Notes under the pieces: generated by a model
What the model saw: only the letters and a program-made list of their open reading frames with translations
What the model was told of the DNA's origin: nothing
Databases searched by the model: none
Made by a program: the position numbers and the translations under genes
Shown here: one piece after another, positions 1 through 9,918 of the stretch
How positions within the stretch are numbered: position 1 is the stretch's first letter
How the letters are laid out: each line of letters begins with the position of its first letter
NCBI GenBank assembly: GCA_934096235.1
Contig: CAKOLO010000001.1
Location: forward strand, 62,001 to 126,000
Direction: 5' to 3'
Source of the DNA: an uncultured Bacilli bacterium
Lineage (GTDB): Bacteria; Bacillota_I; Bacilli_A; RF39; UBA660
DNA: 64,000 nucleotides

Positions 1-3000
1 GAAGGCGCAGACGAAGTAAGATTTAAATTTATAGTAGAAAATAATACACTATTATTTAAAGAATATTTTGACTATTACTTTGATATTCTAGTTAGTAAAT
101 GTCCTATGCTTAACTGTATAGATAGAACTAAAATAGTATTTGATAATAATAAAATTAATATAGAAGTATTAAATCCAGCAGAATATAATAAAATAGAAGA
201 AATAAAAGAAAAAATAGAAATATTCATGAGTGATATGGGATTTGATGATGTAGAAGTAACTACTAATATAAATGAAACTGAAAGAGAAAAATTCAAACAA
301 ACACTAGATGTAGTAACAGAAAAAATAGTTAATAAAGAAACAAGAAAAACTATAAAAGGAAATCCTATCGCAGGAGAAGCTTCAGAAATAAAGAATTTAA
401 TTACTAATGAAGATAGAGTAGTCCTAATAGCTAAAGTATTTGGTATAGACTCTAAAAGTACACAAAGTGGTTGGTTCATTATAACTCTTAAATTAACTGA
501 TTATACTGATAGTATCATGGCAAACATATTTACTAAGAAACAAGAAGAATTTGACCATCTTCTTTCAAATATAAAGAAAGATAAATGGTATAAGTTAAGA
601 GGAAATATCAAATATAATCAAAGAAGTAATGACTATGAATTTGGTGTTAATGATATAGAAACTTATGAAAAGAAAGAACAAAAATTAACAGATGATGCCG
701 AAGTAAAAAGAGTAGAGTTACATGCTCATACTATGATGAGTCAAATGGATGGACTTACTAAGTTAGATTTAGGAGCTCATACTTGCGAACTTGTTAGTAG
801 AGCAATAGAGATGGGTTATAGAGGAGTCGCAATCACTGATCATAATGGTTGTCAAGCATTCCCTATCGCATATGGAATAATACAAGGATACAATAAAAAA
901 CAAACTGACCCAGAAAAGAAATTCAAAGGTATTTATGGAACAGAACTTACTTTAGTAGATGACACAGTAGCTATAGTAGTAAGACCAACTGACCTTACAC
1001 TAGAAGACACTACATTTGTAGTATACGATACAGAAACAACAGGATTTAATGCAGCATCAGGTGATCAAATGATTGAAATAGGTGCTGTTAAAATCCAAAA
1101 TGGAGCTATCATAGATAGATTCGATGAATTTATTAATCCAGGAAGACATATTCCTGATAAGATTACTGAATTAACAGAAATAACAGATGAAATGGTAAAA
1201 GATGCAGGAACCGAAGAAGAAGTTACAAAGAGATTCTTAGAGTGGACTGGGGATGCTCCAATGGTTGCTCATAATGCAAAATTCGATATTTCATTTATTG
1301 AAAGTGCCATGAGAAAATATAATCTAGGAGAATTTACAAATACAGTAATAGATACATTAGAATTGTCCCGTGCACTAGATCAAGGATATGCAAGACATAG
1401 TTTGTCAGCATTAGTTAAAAGATATAATGTACCATTCGATGAAGAAAGTCACCATAGAGCAGACTACGATGCAGAAGGAACAGCACTAGTATTTCATAAA
1501 ATGTGTCAAAAACTAATAGGCCAAAACTATGAAAAAATAAGTGATTTAGAAAGATTAATTAGTAAAGATGAAATATATAAATTTGGTAGAACTTATCACT
1601 TTAATGCAATTGCACTAAATAGAACTGGTCTTAAAAATATGTTCAAAATCATTTCTTTAGCAAACACAACTTATCTTTATAAGACACCAAGAATATTAAG
1701 AAGTAAACTAAATGAACTAAGAGAAGGTATTTTAATAGGTAGTGGTTGTTATGAGTCAGAAGTATTTAAAGAAGCAAGAAGTAAAGATGGTGAAGAATTA
1801 ACTAATATAATAAACTTCTATGATTATGTAGAAGTACAACCTCCAGAAGTATATGATCACTTAATACAAACAAGTGACTTTGCTAACTCTTTTGAACTAA
1901 AAAATCATATTAAAAAAGTAATTGAAGCATCAAAAGCTGCAGGTAAAATAGTAGTAGCTACAGGAGACGTTCACCATTTTACAAGAGAAGATAAAATATA
2001 TAGAGAAATAATAATAAATCAAAAAGTACCAGGTGGAGGAAGACATCCATTAGCTAAAAGTAATATCACAAATATTCCATCTCAACACTTTAGAACAACT
2101 AATGAAATGTTAAATGATTTTGATTTCTTAGATAAAGATTTAGCATATGAAATAGTAGTAACTAATACTAATAAAATATGTGATATGGTCGGAGAATTCG
2201 AAGTTATCATTGATACAGGTGGTATTCCATTTAGTCCAAGAGTTAAAGCAGATGATGGCCAAAGTTATTTAGACTGTCCAAGAGTTGTTACAGACCTAGT
2301 ATTTGAAAAAGCAAAAGAATGGTATGGAGATCCACTACCGCATAATATAGAAGAACGTATCTCAAAAGAACTTTATGGAGATGCAATATTCAAATACTGG
2401 AATGATAGAATTAAAGAAGAAAAACCAGATATTACTCCTGAAGACTTAGAAACAGAAACATTTAGTCGTCTTCATGAAACACTACTAGAAGGTTTTGACA
2501 AAGTAAAAGAACTAATAGGTGAAAGTGTTAAAAGCAAATGGACAGAAGAAGATGGAGAATTAAATGAAAAGTCATTAGATAAAAAAGTTAAAAAAGAACT
2601 AGGTGGTATCATAGGTGGAGGATTTGATCCAATATACTTAATCGCACAAAGACTAGTAAAACACTCTAATGATGAAGGATACCTAGTAGGATCAAGAGGC
2701 TCTGTAGGTAGTAGTTTTGTTGCTACAATGATGGGTATAACAGAAGTAAATCCACTACCAGCACACTACAGATGCGGTAAATGTAAAACAAGTATATTTA
2801 TAGATGAAAATGGAGTACCTTATGGTAAAGATTACTCAAGTGGTTTTGACCTTCCAGATAAAATATGTCCAAATTGTGGAGAAAAAATGATTAAAGATGG
2901 ACAAGATATGCCATTTGCTACATTCTTAGGATTTAATGCAGACAAAGTACCAGATATAGACCTTAACTTCTCAGATTTAAATCAAGCATCAGCTCACGAA

Positions 3001-4413
3001 TACACTAAAGTATTGTTCGGAGTAGATAACGTTTATAGAGCTGGAACAATTGGTACTGTCGCAGAAAAAACAGCATACGGATTTGTAAAAGGATACTTTG
3101 AAGACAAAGGTATTTTAGATAAAAGAAGTTGTGAAATAGAAAGACTTGCTATGGGGTGTACAGGAGTTAAGAGAACAACAGGTCAACACCCAGGTGGTAT
3201 AGTAGTTGTACCAGACTATATGGATGTATCAGATTTTACTCCATTCCAATTTCCAGCGGACGATGTAAATTCAGCATGGAGAACAACACACTTCGATTAC
3301 CATGCAATAGATGCAGACTTACTAAAACTAGATATATTAGGTCACTCAGACCCAACACAATTAAGACTTATTCAAGATTTAAGCCATACAGATGTATCAA
3401 AAGTACCACTAGATGATAAAGATACAATGAGTATATTCACATCAACTAAAGTACTAGGAGTTACAAATGAAGAAATAATGTGTCCAACAGGTACACTTGG
3501 AATTCCAGAGTTTGGTACTTCATTTACTATAGGTATGGTTGCTGAAACAAAACCAACTACATTCGCAGAACTTGTAAAATTATCAGGTCTTTCTCATGGT
3601 ACTGATGTTTGGTTAGGAAACGCAAGAGATCTATGTACACCAGATGCTGAAGGAAAAATACAAGTACCATTCAAAGACGTTATCGGATGTCGTGATGATA
3701 TCATGGTATATTTAATGTATAAAGGAATGAAACCAATCAAAGCATTCAAGATAATGGAATTTGTTCGTAAAGGAAAAGCATCAAAAGATCCAGCTACATG
3801 GGAAGAACATAGAAAAACTATGGAAGAAGCAGGAATAGAAGAGTGGTTTATAGAGTCATGTCATAAAATAAAATACATGTTCCCTAAAGCACACGCAGCA
3901 GCATACGTAACAAGTGCATTTAGAATAGCTTGGTACAAAGTACATATGCCAGCATACTTCTATGCTTCATGGTTCTCAACTAAAGCAACAGACTTTGATA
4001 TAGAAGCAATGATCAAAGGATATGATGCTATTAAAAATAAAATAATTGAAATTAAAAATAAAGGATACGATGCTACTAATAAAGAAGCAGGACAACAAGA
4101 ATGTTTAAATGTCGCACTAGAAATGGCCGCAAGACACATAAAAATTTCAGAGTTTGATCTTTACAAATCAAAAGGTCTAACTTTCGGAGTAGAAGATGAT
4201 AAAACAATCATTCCTCCATTCATAACAATAGATGGACTTGGTGAAACAGTTGCTAAAAACATAGAGACAGAGGCTAAGAAACGTCCATTCATAAGTATTG
4301 AAGACTTCCAAAGCAGATGTAAAGTATCACAAACTCTAATAGACAAAATGAGAGCAATGGGAATATTCAAAGGAATACCAGAAAGTTCTCAACTTAGTTT
4401 ATTTGATCTTTAA
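1..4413 (+). CDS. polC: DNA polymerase III alpha subunit, Gram-positive PolC type (5' partial)
   Basis: PolC is the replicative DNA polymerase with built-in proofreading of low-GC Gram-positives. The reading frame is open back to base 1, so the ATG at 106 is internal and the true start lies upstream of the window; 1470 codons are present. Counting from the first codon, an OB-fold region is near residues 140-177, the PHP domain starts near 237 (HAHTMMS), a DnaQ-type exonuclease is inserted at about 338-500 (YDTETTGF), a four-cysteine zinc site is near 925-960, and the polymerase catalytic motif PDIDLNFSD is near 984. The exonuclease nested inside PHP is diagnostic for PolC as opposed to DnaE. 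The gene ends in a strong terminator. Identity is certain. Confidence 0.98.
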   Translation, partial: EGADEVRFKFIVENNTLLFKEYFDYYFDILVSKCPMLNCIDRTKIVFDNNKINIEVLNPAEYNKIEEIKEKIEIFMSDMGFDDVEVTTNINETEREKFKQTLDVVTEKIVNKETRKTIKGNPIAGEASEIKNLITNEDRVVLIAKVFGIDSKSTQSGWFIITLKLTDYTDSIMANIFTKKQEEFDHLLSNIKKDKWYKLRGNIKYNQRSNDYEFGVNDIETYEKKEQKLTDDAEVKRVELHAHTMMSQMDGLTKLDLGAHTCELVSRAIEMGYRGVAITDHNGCQAFPIAYGIIQGYNKKQTDPEKKFKGIYGTELTLVDDTVAIVVRPTDLTLEDTTFVVYDTETTGFNAASGDQMIEIGAVKIQNGAIIDRFDEFINPGRHIPDKITELTEITDEMVKDAGTEEEVTKRFLEWTGDAPMVAHNAKFDISFIESAMRKYNLGEFTNTVIDTLELSRALDQGYARHSLSALVKRYNVPFDEESHHRADYDAEGTALVFHKMCQKLIGQNYEKISDLERLISKDEIYKFGRTYHFNAIALNRTGLKNMFKIISLANTTYLYKTPRILRSKLNELREGILIGSGCYESEVFKEARSKDGEELTNIINFYDYVEVQPPEVYDHLIQTSDFANSFELKNHIKKVIEASKAAGKIVVATGDVHHFTREDKIYREIIINQKVPGGGRHPLAKSNITNIPSQHFRTTNEMLNDFDFLDKDLAYEIVVTNTNKICDMVGEFEVIIDTGGIPFSPRVKADDGQSYLDCPRVVTDLVFEKAKEWYGDPLPHNIEERISKELYGDAIFKYWNDRIKEEKPDITPEDLETETFSRLHETLLEGFDKVKELIGESVKSKWTEEDGELNEKSLDKKVKKELGGIIGGGFDPIYLIAQRLVKHSNDEGYLVGSRGSVGSSFVATMMGITEVNPLPAHYRCGKCKTSIFIDENGVPYGKDYSSGFDLPDKICPNCGEKMIKDGQDMPFATFLGFNADKVPDIDLNFSDLNQASAHEYTKVLFGVDNVYRAGTIGTVAEKTAYGFVKGYFEDKGILDKRSCEIERLAMGCTGVKRTTGQHPGGIVVVPDYMDVSDFTPFQFPADDVNSAWRTTHFDYHAIDADLLKLDILGHSDPTQLRLIQDLSHTDVSKVPLDDKDTMSIFTSTKVLGVTNEEIMCPTGTLGIPEFGTSFTIGMVAETKPTTFAELVKLSGLSHGTDVWLGNARDLCTPDAEGKIQVPFKDVIGCRDDIMVYLMYKGMKPIKAFKIMEFVRKGKASKDPATWEEHRKTMEEAGIEEWFIESCHKIKYMFPKAHAAAYVTSAFRIAWYKVHMPAYFYASWFSTKATDFDIEAMIKGYDAIKNKIIEIKNKGYDATNKEAGQQECLNVALEMAARHIKISEFDLYKSKGLTFGVEDDKTIIPPFITIDGLGETVAKNIETEAKKRPFISIEDFQSRCKVSQTLIDKMRAMGIFKGIPESSQLSLFDL

Positions 4414-4433
4414 GAAGCATAATGCTTCTTTTA
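4412..4433 (+). terminator. Rho-independent terminator after polC
   Basis: A perfect 7-bp stem AAGAAGC/GCTTCTT with a 5-nt loop is followed by a T-rich run, directly after the polC stop codon. Confidence 0.85.
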
Positions 4434-4494
4434 TTTTGCAAAAAAGAAGTGTTTTTGAAATTTACAGCTAACTATAATAATAGGAGGCTATAAA

Positions 4495-5340
4495 ATGAAA
4501 GAAAATCAAATGCACTTAATAAACAAAATGTTTAATAGTGAAACAATAAGAACTGTATGGAATAGGGAGGAACAAAAGTACTATATCAGTGTTGTTGATA
4601 TAGTTGGTGTTTTATCTGAAAGTAAAGATAAAAGAAAATATTGGAACAAACTTAAACAGAGATTAAGAAGTGAAGGAAGTGAGTCGGTGACAAATTGTCA
4701 CCAACTGAAATTAAAATCAACAGATGGTAAATATTATAAAACTGACGTAGTTGACATTGAAGGAATGTTTAGAATTATTGAATCAATTCCAAGTAAAAAT
4801 GCAGAACCTATAAAATTATGGTTAGCAAGACTGGGAAAAGAAAGAATAGACGAAGTGTTTGACCCTTCAATAACAGTGCAAAGGGCAATAGACACATACA
4901 GAGCTAAAGGATATGATGAAGAATGGATTATTAAAAGAATCAAAGGAATACAAGATAGAAAGAAATTAACTGATGTATGGAGAAAAGGAGGAGTAACTGA
5001 AGAAATAGAATTTGCAATATTAACAAATGATATTTATAAAGAATGGTCAGGAATGACAGCAAACGAATACAAAGAATTTAAAGGTTTAAGAAAAGAATCA
5101 TTAAGAGATAATATGGACGAACTTGAAGTATTACTTGCAGATATAGGAGAAACAACAACAAGAAAACTTGCTGAAAAGCATAAACCTATCGGACTAGAAG
5201 AAAACAGGATAATTGCCAAAGAAGGAGGCACTATTGCAAACAATACAAGAAAAGATATAGAGTCAAGACTGGGAGAAAACATAGTTAATAAAAACAACTT
5301 ATTAAAATATGAGTACGTAGATAATAATAAAATAGAATAG
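4495..5340 (+). CDS. BRO-N domain antirepressor-like protein
   Basis: This 281-aa protein has an N-terminal BRO-N-type domain of about residues 5-115 (YISVVDIVGVL, then KYWNKLKQRL and a KTDVVDIEGM strand). A helical C-terminal half follows, beginning FDPSITVQRAIDTYRAKGY and containing WSGMTANEYKEFKGL. That two-part layout is typical of phage or mobile-element antirepressor/BRO proteins found as single genes in gut bacteria. An AGGAGG ribosome site lies just before the ATG. It sits alone between polC and walJ with no integrase, capsid or repressor nearby, so it is either a domesticated gene or a prophage remnant. A DNA-binding or regulatory role is inferred from the family; targets cannot be told. 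Confidence 0.75.
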   Translation: MKENQMHLINKMFNSETIRTVWNREEQKYYISVVDIVGVLSESKDKRKYWNKLKQRLRSEGSESVTNCHQLKLKSTDGKYYKTDVVDIEGMFRIIESIPSKNAEPIKLWLARLGKERIDEVFDPSITVQRAIDTYRAKGYDEEWIIKRIKGIQDRKKLTDVWRKGGVTEEIEFAILTNDIYKEWSGMTANEYKEFKGLRKESLRDNMDELEVLLADIGETTTRKLAEKHKPIGLEENRIIAKEGGTIANNTRKDIESRLGENIVNKNNLLKYEYVDNNKIE

Positions 5341-5358
5341 AAAATAAATATAAACTTA

Positions 5359-5367
5359 TGCTATAAT
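5359..5367 (+). promoter_or_regulatory. Extended -10 promoter of walJ
   Basis: TGCTATAAT is a perfect extended -10. Transcription should begin near 5374, leaving a leader of only about 11 nt that contains just GGTGGT before the ATG at 5385. Confidence 0.7.
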
Positions 5368-5384
5368 ATTACCTGGTGGTTATA

Positions 5385-6134
5385 ATGAAAATTATAGTTT
5401 TAGGAAGTAGTAGTAGTGGAAATTCTACTTTTGTTAATATTGATAATGTTAAATTTTTAATAGATGCAGGACTTCAATTTGGAAAACTAAAAGATGCGCT
5501 TTATAGTATCAATGAACGTCCTGAAGATATAGACTTTATAATAGTGACACATGCTCACTCAGATCATGTTAAAAGCGTTCATTCATTTAATAGAGTTTAT
5601 AATACTAAAATATATATTTCAATTGAAACATTAAATGAATATAACAAAAAAGATTATATAAAAAACTATGAATTATTTGATGAACTAGATAATATTATGG
5701 GAATTAAATTTACTAAAGTACCAATAAGTCATGATAAAAAAGGATTTGGTTTTGTATTTGAAAAAGATGGTAAATCACTAGTATATATGACTGATACTGG
5801 TATGATACATTCAAGATATCATGAGAAAATGAAAAACAAAACAGTATACTTACTAGAAAGTAATCACGATGTAGAAATGGAAATGAATGGTAACAAGTTT
5901 GAATATATTAAATACAGAAACATAGGTGATGAAGGCCACTTATCAAATGAAGACTGTGCTAAATATTTAAATCACTTTATAGGACCTAACACTAAAGATA
6001 TAATGTTAGTACACATTAGTGAAAATGATAACACATATGAAAAAGCATATGAAGTAAATAGAGAAGCAATAGATCAAAATATCCCAATATATGTAGCATA
6101 TAAAGATAAAATAAGTGAAACAATAGAGGTATAA
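5385..6134 (+). CDS. walJ: WalJ/YycJ-family metallo-beta-lactamase-fold hydrolase
   Basis: This is a metallo-beta-lactamase-fold protein of about 250 aa. The N-terminus (ILGSSSSGNST, then LIDAGL) and the metal motif THAHSDH are those of the WalJ/YycJ family. Later family blocks include MTDTG, ESNHD and GHLSNEDC. In other Firmicutes walJ sits with the walRK two-component genes and is thought to act on nucleic acids; no walRK is present here. The start is placed at the ATG at 5385, since GGTGGT would be its ribosome site; the upstream GTG at 5376 lies inside that site, almost at the predicted transcription start. Family call is firm; substrate is unknown. Confidence 0.88.
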   Translation: MKIIVLGSSSSGNSTFVNIDNVKFLIDAGLQFGKLKDALYSINERPEDIDFIIVTHAHSDHVKSVHSFNRVYNTKIYISIETLNEYNKKDYIKNYELFDELDNIMGIKFTKVPISHDKKGFGFVFEKDGKSLVYMTDTGMIHSRYHEKMKNKTVYLLESNHDVEMEMNGNKFEYIKYRNIGDEGHLSNEDCAKYLNHFIGPNTKDIMLVHISENDNTYEKAYEVNREAIDQNIPIYVAYKDKISETIEV

Positions 6135-6202
6135 CTAAAATATCTCTTTTTAATTGTTTATAAAATTCTAAAAATATAGTACAATAATAAAAGGTGAGGA
6201 TT

Positions 6203-8770
6203 ATGAAGAAAAGAGCAATTTTAATAGATGGAAATAACTTATTATTTAGAAGTTACTATGCAACTGCATACAATGGAAACTTAATGAAAAATAGTAAAGG
6301 ATTTCCAACAAATGCATTATATGGATTTATCAATATGTTAAATAAAATAATTAATGAAGAAAATCCTGAATATATAATGGTAGCATTCGATAAAGGTCAT
6401 AACTTTAGACAAGATATGTATGATAACTATAAAGATGGTCGCATCGAAACACCACAAGATTTAAAAGTACAATTCAAAGAAGCAAAAGAAATATGTACAC
6501 TTCTTGGTATTAAATATATCGAATGCGATAACTACGAGGCTGATGATATTATTGGTACATTCGCAAGAATGGCAGACGAAGATAAAAACTATAATGCAAC
6601 TATCATAAGTAGTGATAAAGACTTACTGCAATTAATTAGTGATGAAGTAAATGTAAAACTTCTAAAACAAAAAGACTATATAATGATGGATGAAAATAAA
6701 TTCATGGAAGTATATGGTATTAAACCTATTAGAATGATAGATTTAAAGTCATTAATGGGAGATGCTAGTGACAACATACCTGGTGTTAAAGGAATAGGAG
6801 AGAAAACAGCACTTTCACTTCTTCAAAAATATGAAACTTTAGATGGAGTCTATGAACACTTAGATGATATAGGTGGTAAAACAAAAGAAAAATTAGAAAA
6901 TGATAAAGAAAACGCATACTTCTCATATAAATTAGCAACTATTTATAAAACAATAGATTTTGAATATACTTTTGATAGTATAAAATATTTAAAACCAAAC
7001 ACTGAAGCATTAATAGAAAAATATAAAGAGCTAGAATTTAATTCATTCCTAAAATCTATTCCAACAAAAGTAGATAAAAAAGATGTAACATACACTATCG
7101 TAAAAGGAAAAGTAGAAATCGAAGGTAAAAAAAGTCTTTATATAGAACTAGATAATACGAATTATAATAAAGCAAACTTTATTGGAGCATCTATCTATGA
7201 TGGAAAGAATGCATACTATTTTGATGAAGCAAGTTTACTTCTAAATAGAGATTTGCTAAAAGATGTATTAGTAACTTTTGACTATAAAAAGAACATAGTA
7301 TTCTTAAACAAACTAGGTATAGAAACTCAAACATCATTTGATACACTAATTGCTTCATACTTACTTGAATACAATGTTAAAGATGATGTTTCATATATAA
7401 GTACAACATATGGAATAGAAATACCTTACTATGACACAATTATTTCAAAGAAAAATACACTTAGTGAAGAAGAAATAATCTCATCAATAGTAAAAAAATC
7501 TAAATTCTTATATGATACATACGAAGACTTCAATAACAAGTTAAAGAATGAAAATCTTTATGATCTTTATACTAATATAGAGCATCCATTAATAGAAGTA
7601 CTATCTACTATGGAAATAAATGGTATAAGCGTAAGACCTAATGTAATAGAAGATTTATCAAAAGAATTAAAAGAAAGACTATCTATAATAGAAAATAAAA
7701 TATATGAACAAGCTGGTGAAACATTTAATATAGGAAGTCCTAAACAACTAGGAGACATTCTTTATGAAAAGATTGGTCTTCCAAAAGGAAAAGGAAAGAA
7801 CGCAACATCAACAGCTCATGATGTATTAATTAAATATAAAGATAAATTTCCAATCATAAACGAAATACTAGAATATAGAAATTTATCCAAATTAGTAAGT
7901 ACATACTTAGATACATTTAATAGTTATATCTTAGAAGATGGTAAAATACATACGATATATAAACAAACAGGTACACGTACCGGAAGACTTTCATCAATTG
8001 AACCAAATCTTCAAAATATACCTGTAAGAAGCGAAGAAGGAAAGAAGATTAGAAAGGCATTCATTCCAAGTACAAATGGATACCTTTTATCAAGTGATTA
8101 CTCTCAAATTGAACTAAGAGTACTTGCTCATATAAGTTCTTCTGATAGCCTTAAAAATGCATTCATTCATGGAGAAGACATACATACACATGTAGCTAGT
8201 GACATATTTAATATAAAAGAAAGTGAAGTAACGCCAAATCAAAGACGTACAGCTAAAGCAGTAATATTTGGTATTGTCTATGGTATAAGTGGTTATGGAC
8301 TAGGTGAAAACCTTGATATAAGTGCTACTGAAGCAAAAAAATATATAGATAAATATCTAACACTATATCCAGAAGTAAATAATTATATGAAGAGCATTGT
8401 TGAAGAAGCAAAGAAAACTGGTGAAGTAAGAACCCTATTTAATAGAAAAAGAGAAATAGAAGAATTAAAAAATACAAACTATATGATTAGAGCAATGGGC
8501 GAGAGAATGGCACTTAATACTCCAATACAAGGAACAGCAGCTGATATACTTAAAATGGCCATGGTAAAACTTCATAACATTTTAAAAGAAAAGAACTTAA
8601 AAACTAAAATGTTATTACAAGTTCACGATGAATTAATATTTGATGTACCAGAAGAAGAGATAGAAGAAGTAAAAGAAATAGTTAAAGATACTATGGAAAA
8701 TATATATAAATTAGATGTACCACTAAAAGTAGAAATAAACTATGGAAAAGACTGGTACGAAGCAAAATAA
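6203..8770 (+). CDS. polA: DNA polymerase I
   Basis: PolA is an 855-aa family A polymerase for Okazaki-fragment processing and repair. An N-terminal 5'-3' exonuclease of about 300 residues (ILIDGNNLLFRSYYA; YEADDIIG; GDASDNIPGVKGIGEKTA) is followed by a degenerate 3'-5' exonuclease-like middle and the polymerase. Polymerase motif A is SSDYSQIELRVLAH, motif B is RRTAKAVIFGIVYG and motif C is LQVHDELIFDV. The middle domain lacks the usual acidic DxE triad, as in many Firmicutes. AAGGTGAGG lies in front of the ATG at 6203; the in-frame GTG at 6194 is part of that site. The gene converges on tmcAL and shares a bidirectional terminator with it. Confidence 0.97.
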   Translation: MKKRAILIDGNNLLFRSYYATAYNGNLMKNSKGFPTNALYGFINMLNKIINEENPEYIMVAFDKGHNFRQDMYDNYKDGRIETPQDLKVQFKEAKEICTLLGIKYIECDNYEADDIIGTFARMADEDKNYNATIISSDKDLLQLISDEVNVKLLKQKDYIMMDENKFMEVYGIKPIRMIDLKSLMGDASDNIPGVKGIGEKTALSLLQKYETLDGVYEHLDDIGGKTKEKLENDKENAYFSYKLATIYKTIDFEYTFDSIKYLKPNTEALIEKYKELEFNSFLKSIPTKVDKKDVTYTIVKGKVEIEGKKSLYIELDNTNYNKANFIGASIYDGKNAYYFDEASLLLNRDLLKDVLVTFDYKKNIVFLNKLGIETQTSFDTLIASYLLEYNVKDDVSYISTTYGIEIPYYDTIISKKNTLSEEEIISSIVKKSKFLYDTYEDFNNKLKNENLYDLYTNIEHPLIEVLSTMEINGISVRPNVIEDLSKELKERLSIIENKIYEQAGETFNIGSPKQLGDILYEKIGLPKGKGKNATSTAHDVLIKYKDKFPIINEILEYRNLSKLVSTYLDTFNSYILEDGKIHTIYKQTGTRTGRLSSIEPNLQNIPVRSEEGKKIRKAFIPSTNGYLLSSDYSQIELRVLAHISSSDSLKNAFIHGEDIHTHVASDIFNIKESEVTPNQRRTAKAVIFGIVYGISGYGLGENLDISATEAKKYIDKYLTLYPEVNNYMKSIVEEAKKTGEVRTLFNRKREIEELKNTNYMIRAMGERMALNTPIQGTAADILKMAMVKLHNILKEKNLKTKMLLQVHDELIFDVPEEEIEEVKEIVKDTMENIYKLDVPLKVEINYGKDWYEAK

Positions 8771-8793
8771 AAGTGACCTAAAAGTCACTTTTT
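8770..8793. terminator. Bidirectional terminator between polA and tmcAL
   Basis: AAAGTGAC/GTCACTTT is a perfect 8-bp stem with a 6-nt loop and A/T tails on both sides. It overlaps both stop codons and serves both converging genes. Confidence 0.85.
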
Positions 8794-9918
8794 AACTGGT
8801 ATATTTTTAATTTCTTTATCCATTATGTCACACATTATCATAGAATATATACTACTAACTCTTTTTTCAATCTCTAGCGCTTTATAACTAGTATCAAACT
8901 TATTAAGTACTTTAACCTCCATATTATCTTTAATACTATTTAAATGTTTTTGACCAGTACTATCAAAACCAAGTACTCTTATATATTCTATATCTTTAAC
9001 TTCATCTCTCTCATACTTAGTAAATGAACAAAGTATATGATTAAGCATTCTAGATATTTTATTATAAGTATATCTTTTAGTCTTAATATTTAAAATTAAC
9101 TCATCAACACTATTAGATTTATATATAGAATTTCTAATTCTTGTACTTAGCCCTTCATCTACATCTAAATATTTTTCTAAATCAATTTCAGAATTTATTT
9201 TATATTTTAAAAATTCAAAATACTTATCATTAAGTTTTATATCTTTAAGTTTCAAATAAACATCATTTGGTACGTAATCTTTAATATCTATATTATTAAG
9301 TATTTTATTTCTAATATTAGATGCTGAAACAATACTACCGTTAGATTCTATATCATGAAAGTCATTAGTTCTCTTTATATTAAATATTTCTATATTATAA
9401 TTATTTTTAATTATTTCTTTTATATAACTAAGAGCAAGCAAATCATTAGGCTCAGTTATTTCTATATTTATTAGTTTCTTTAATGCTTTATTTAAAGCAG
9501 TAGGGTAGTTAATACCAGAGTCTAATTCTTCTTTTACGATTTTCTCATACTTTGGATCATTTAATTGTGTTATCGCACATCTCTTTATATCATCAATACT
9601 ATCTCTTTCAGTACCAAAACATATAGTATCTACCTTTAAATAGTTAAGTATCTTTATAGCAGCACTAGCAAATATATCACTACTTTGAGTACTATAAACA
9701 TAAGGAAGTTCAACTACTAAATTAACCCCATTATTAAGAGTAACTTCAGCTTTATCAAATTTATTTAATACTGAAGTGTCTCCTCTTTGAGTAAATGATG
9801 AAGAACATACAACTATTATAGTAGCATCCTCATACTTTTCTCTTATTTTATCAATCTGATACTTATGTCCATTATGAAATGGATTATATTCAGCAACTAT
9901 ACCAATTACTTTATTCAT
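8785..9918 (-). CDS. tmcAL: tRNA(Met) cytidine acetate ligase TmcAL
   Basis: TmcAL (formerly YlbM) makes N4-acetylcytidine at the wobble position of elongator tRNA-Met, using acetate and ATP. The 377-aa protein begins VIGIVAEYNPFHNGH, the nucleotidyltransferase HIGH-like motif that identifies the family, and has the usual length. It overlaps the upstream HAD gene by 8 nt, so the two are a translationally coupled minus-strand pair. Family assignment is strong. Confidence 0.93.
   Translation of the reverse strand: MNKVIGIVAEYNPFHNGHKYQIDKIREKYEDATIIVVCSSSFTQRGDTSVLNKFDKAEVTLNNGVNLVVELPYVYSTQSSDIFASAAIKILNYLKVDTICFGTERDSIDDIKRCAITQLNDPKYEKIVKEELDSGINYPTALNKALKKLINIEITEPNDLLALSYIKEIIKNNYNIEIFNIKRTNDFHDIESNGSIVSASNIRNKILNNIDIKDYVPNDVYLKLKDIKLNDKYFEFLKYKINSEIDLEKYLDVDEGLSTRIRNSIYKSNSVDELILNIKTKRYTYNKISRMLNHILCSFTKYERDEVKDIEYIRVLGFDSTGQKHLNSIKDNMEVKVLNKFDTSYKALEIEKRVSSIYSMIMCDIMDKEIKNIPVKK

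Noticed and set aside
106..4413. polC starting at the ATG at 106
   Set aside because: The frame is open to base 1 with protein-like sequence, and no ribosome site precedes 106; the gene is simply cut by the window edge.
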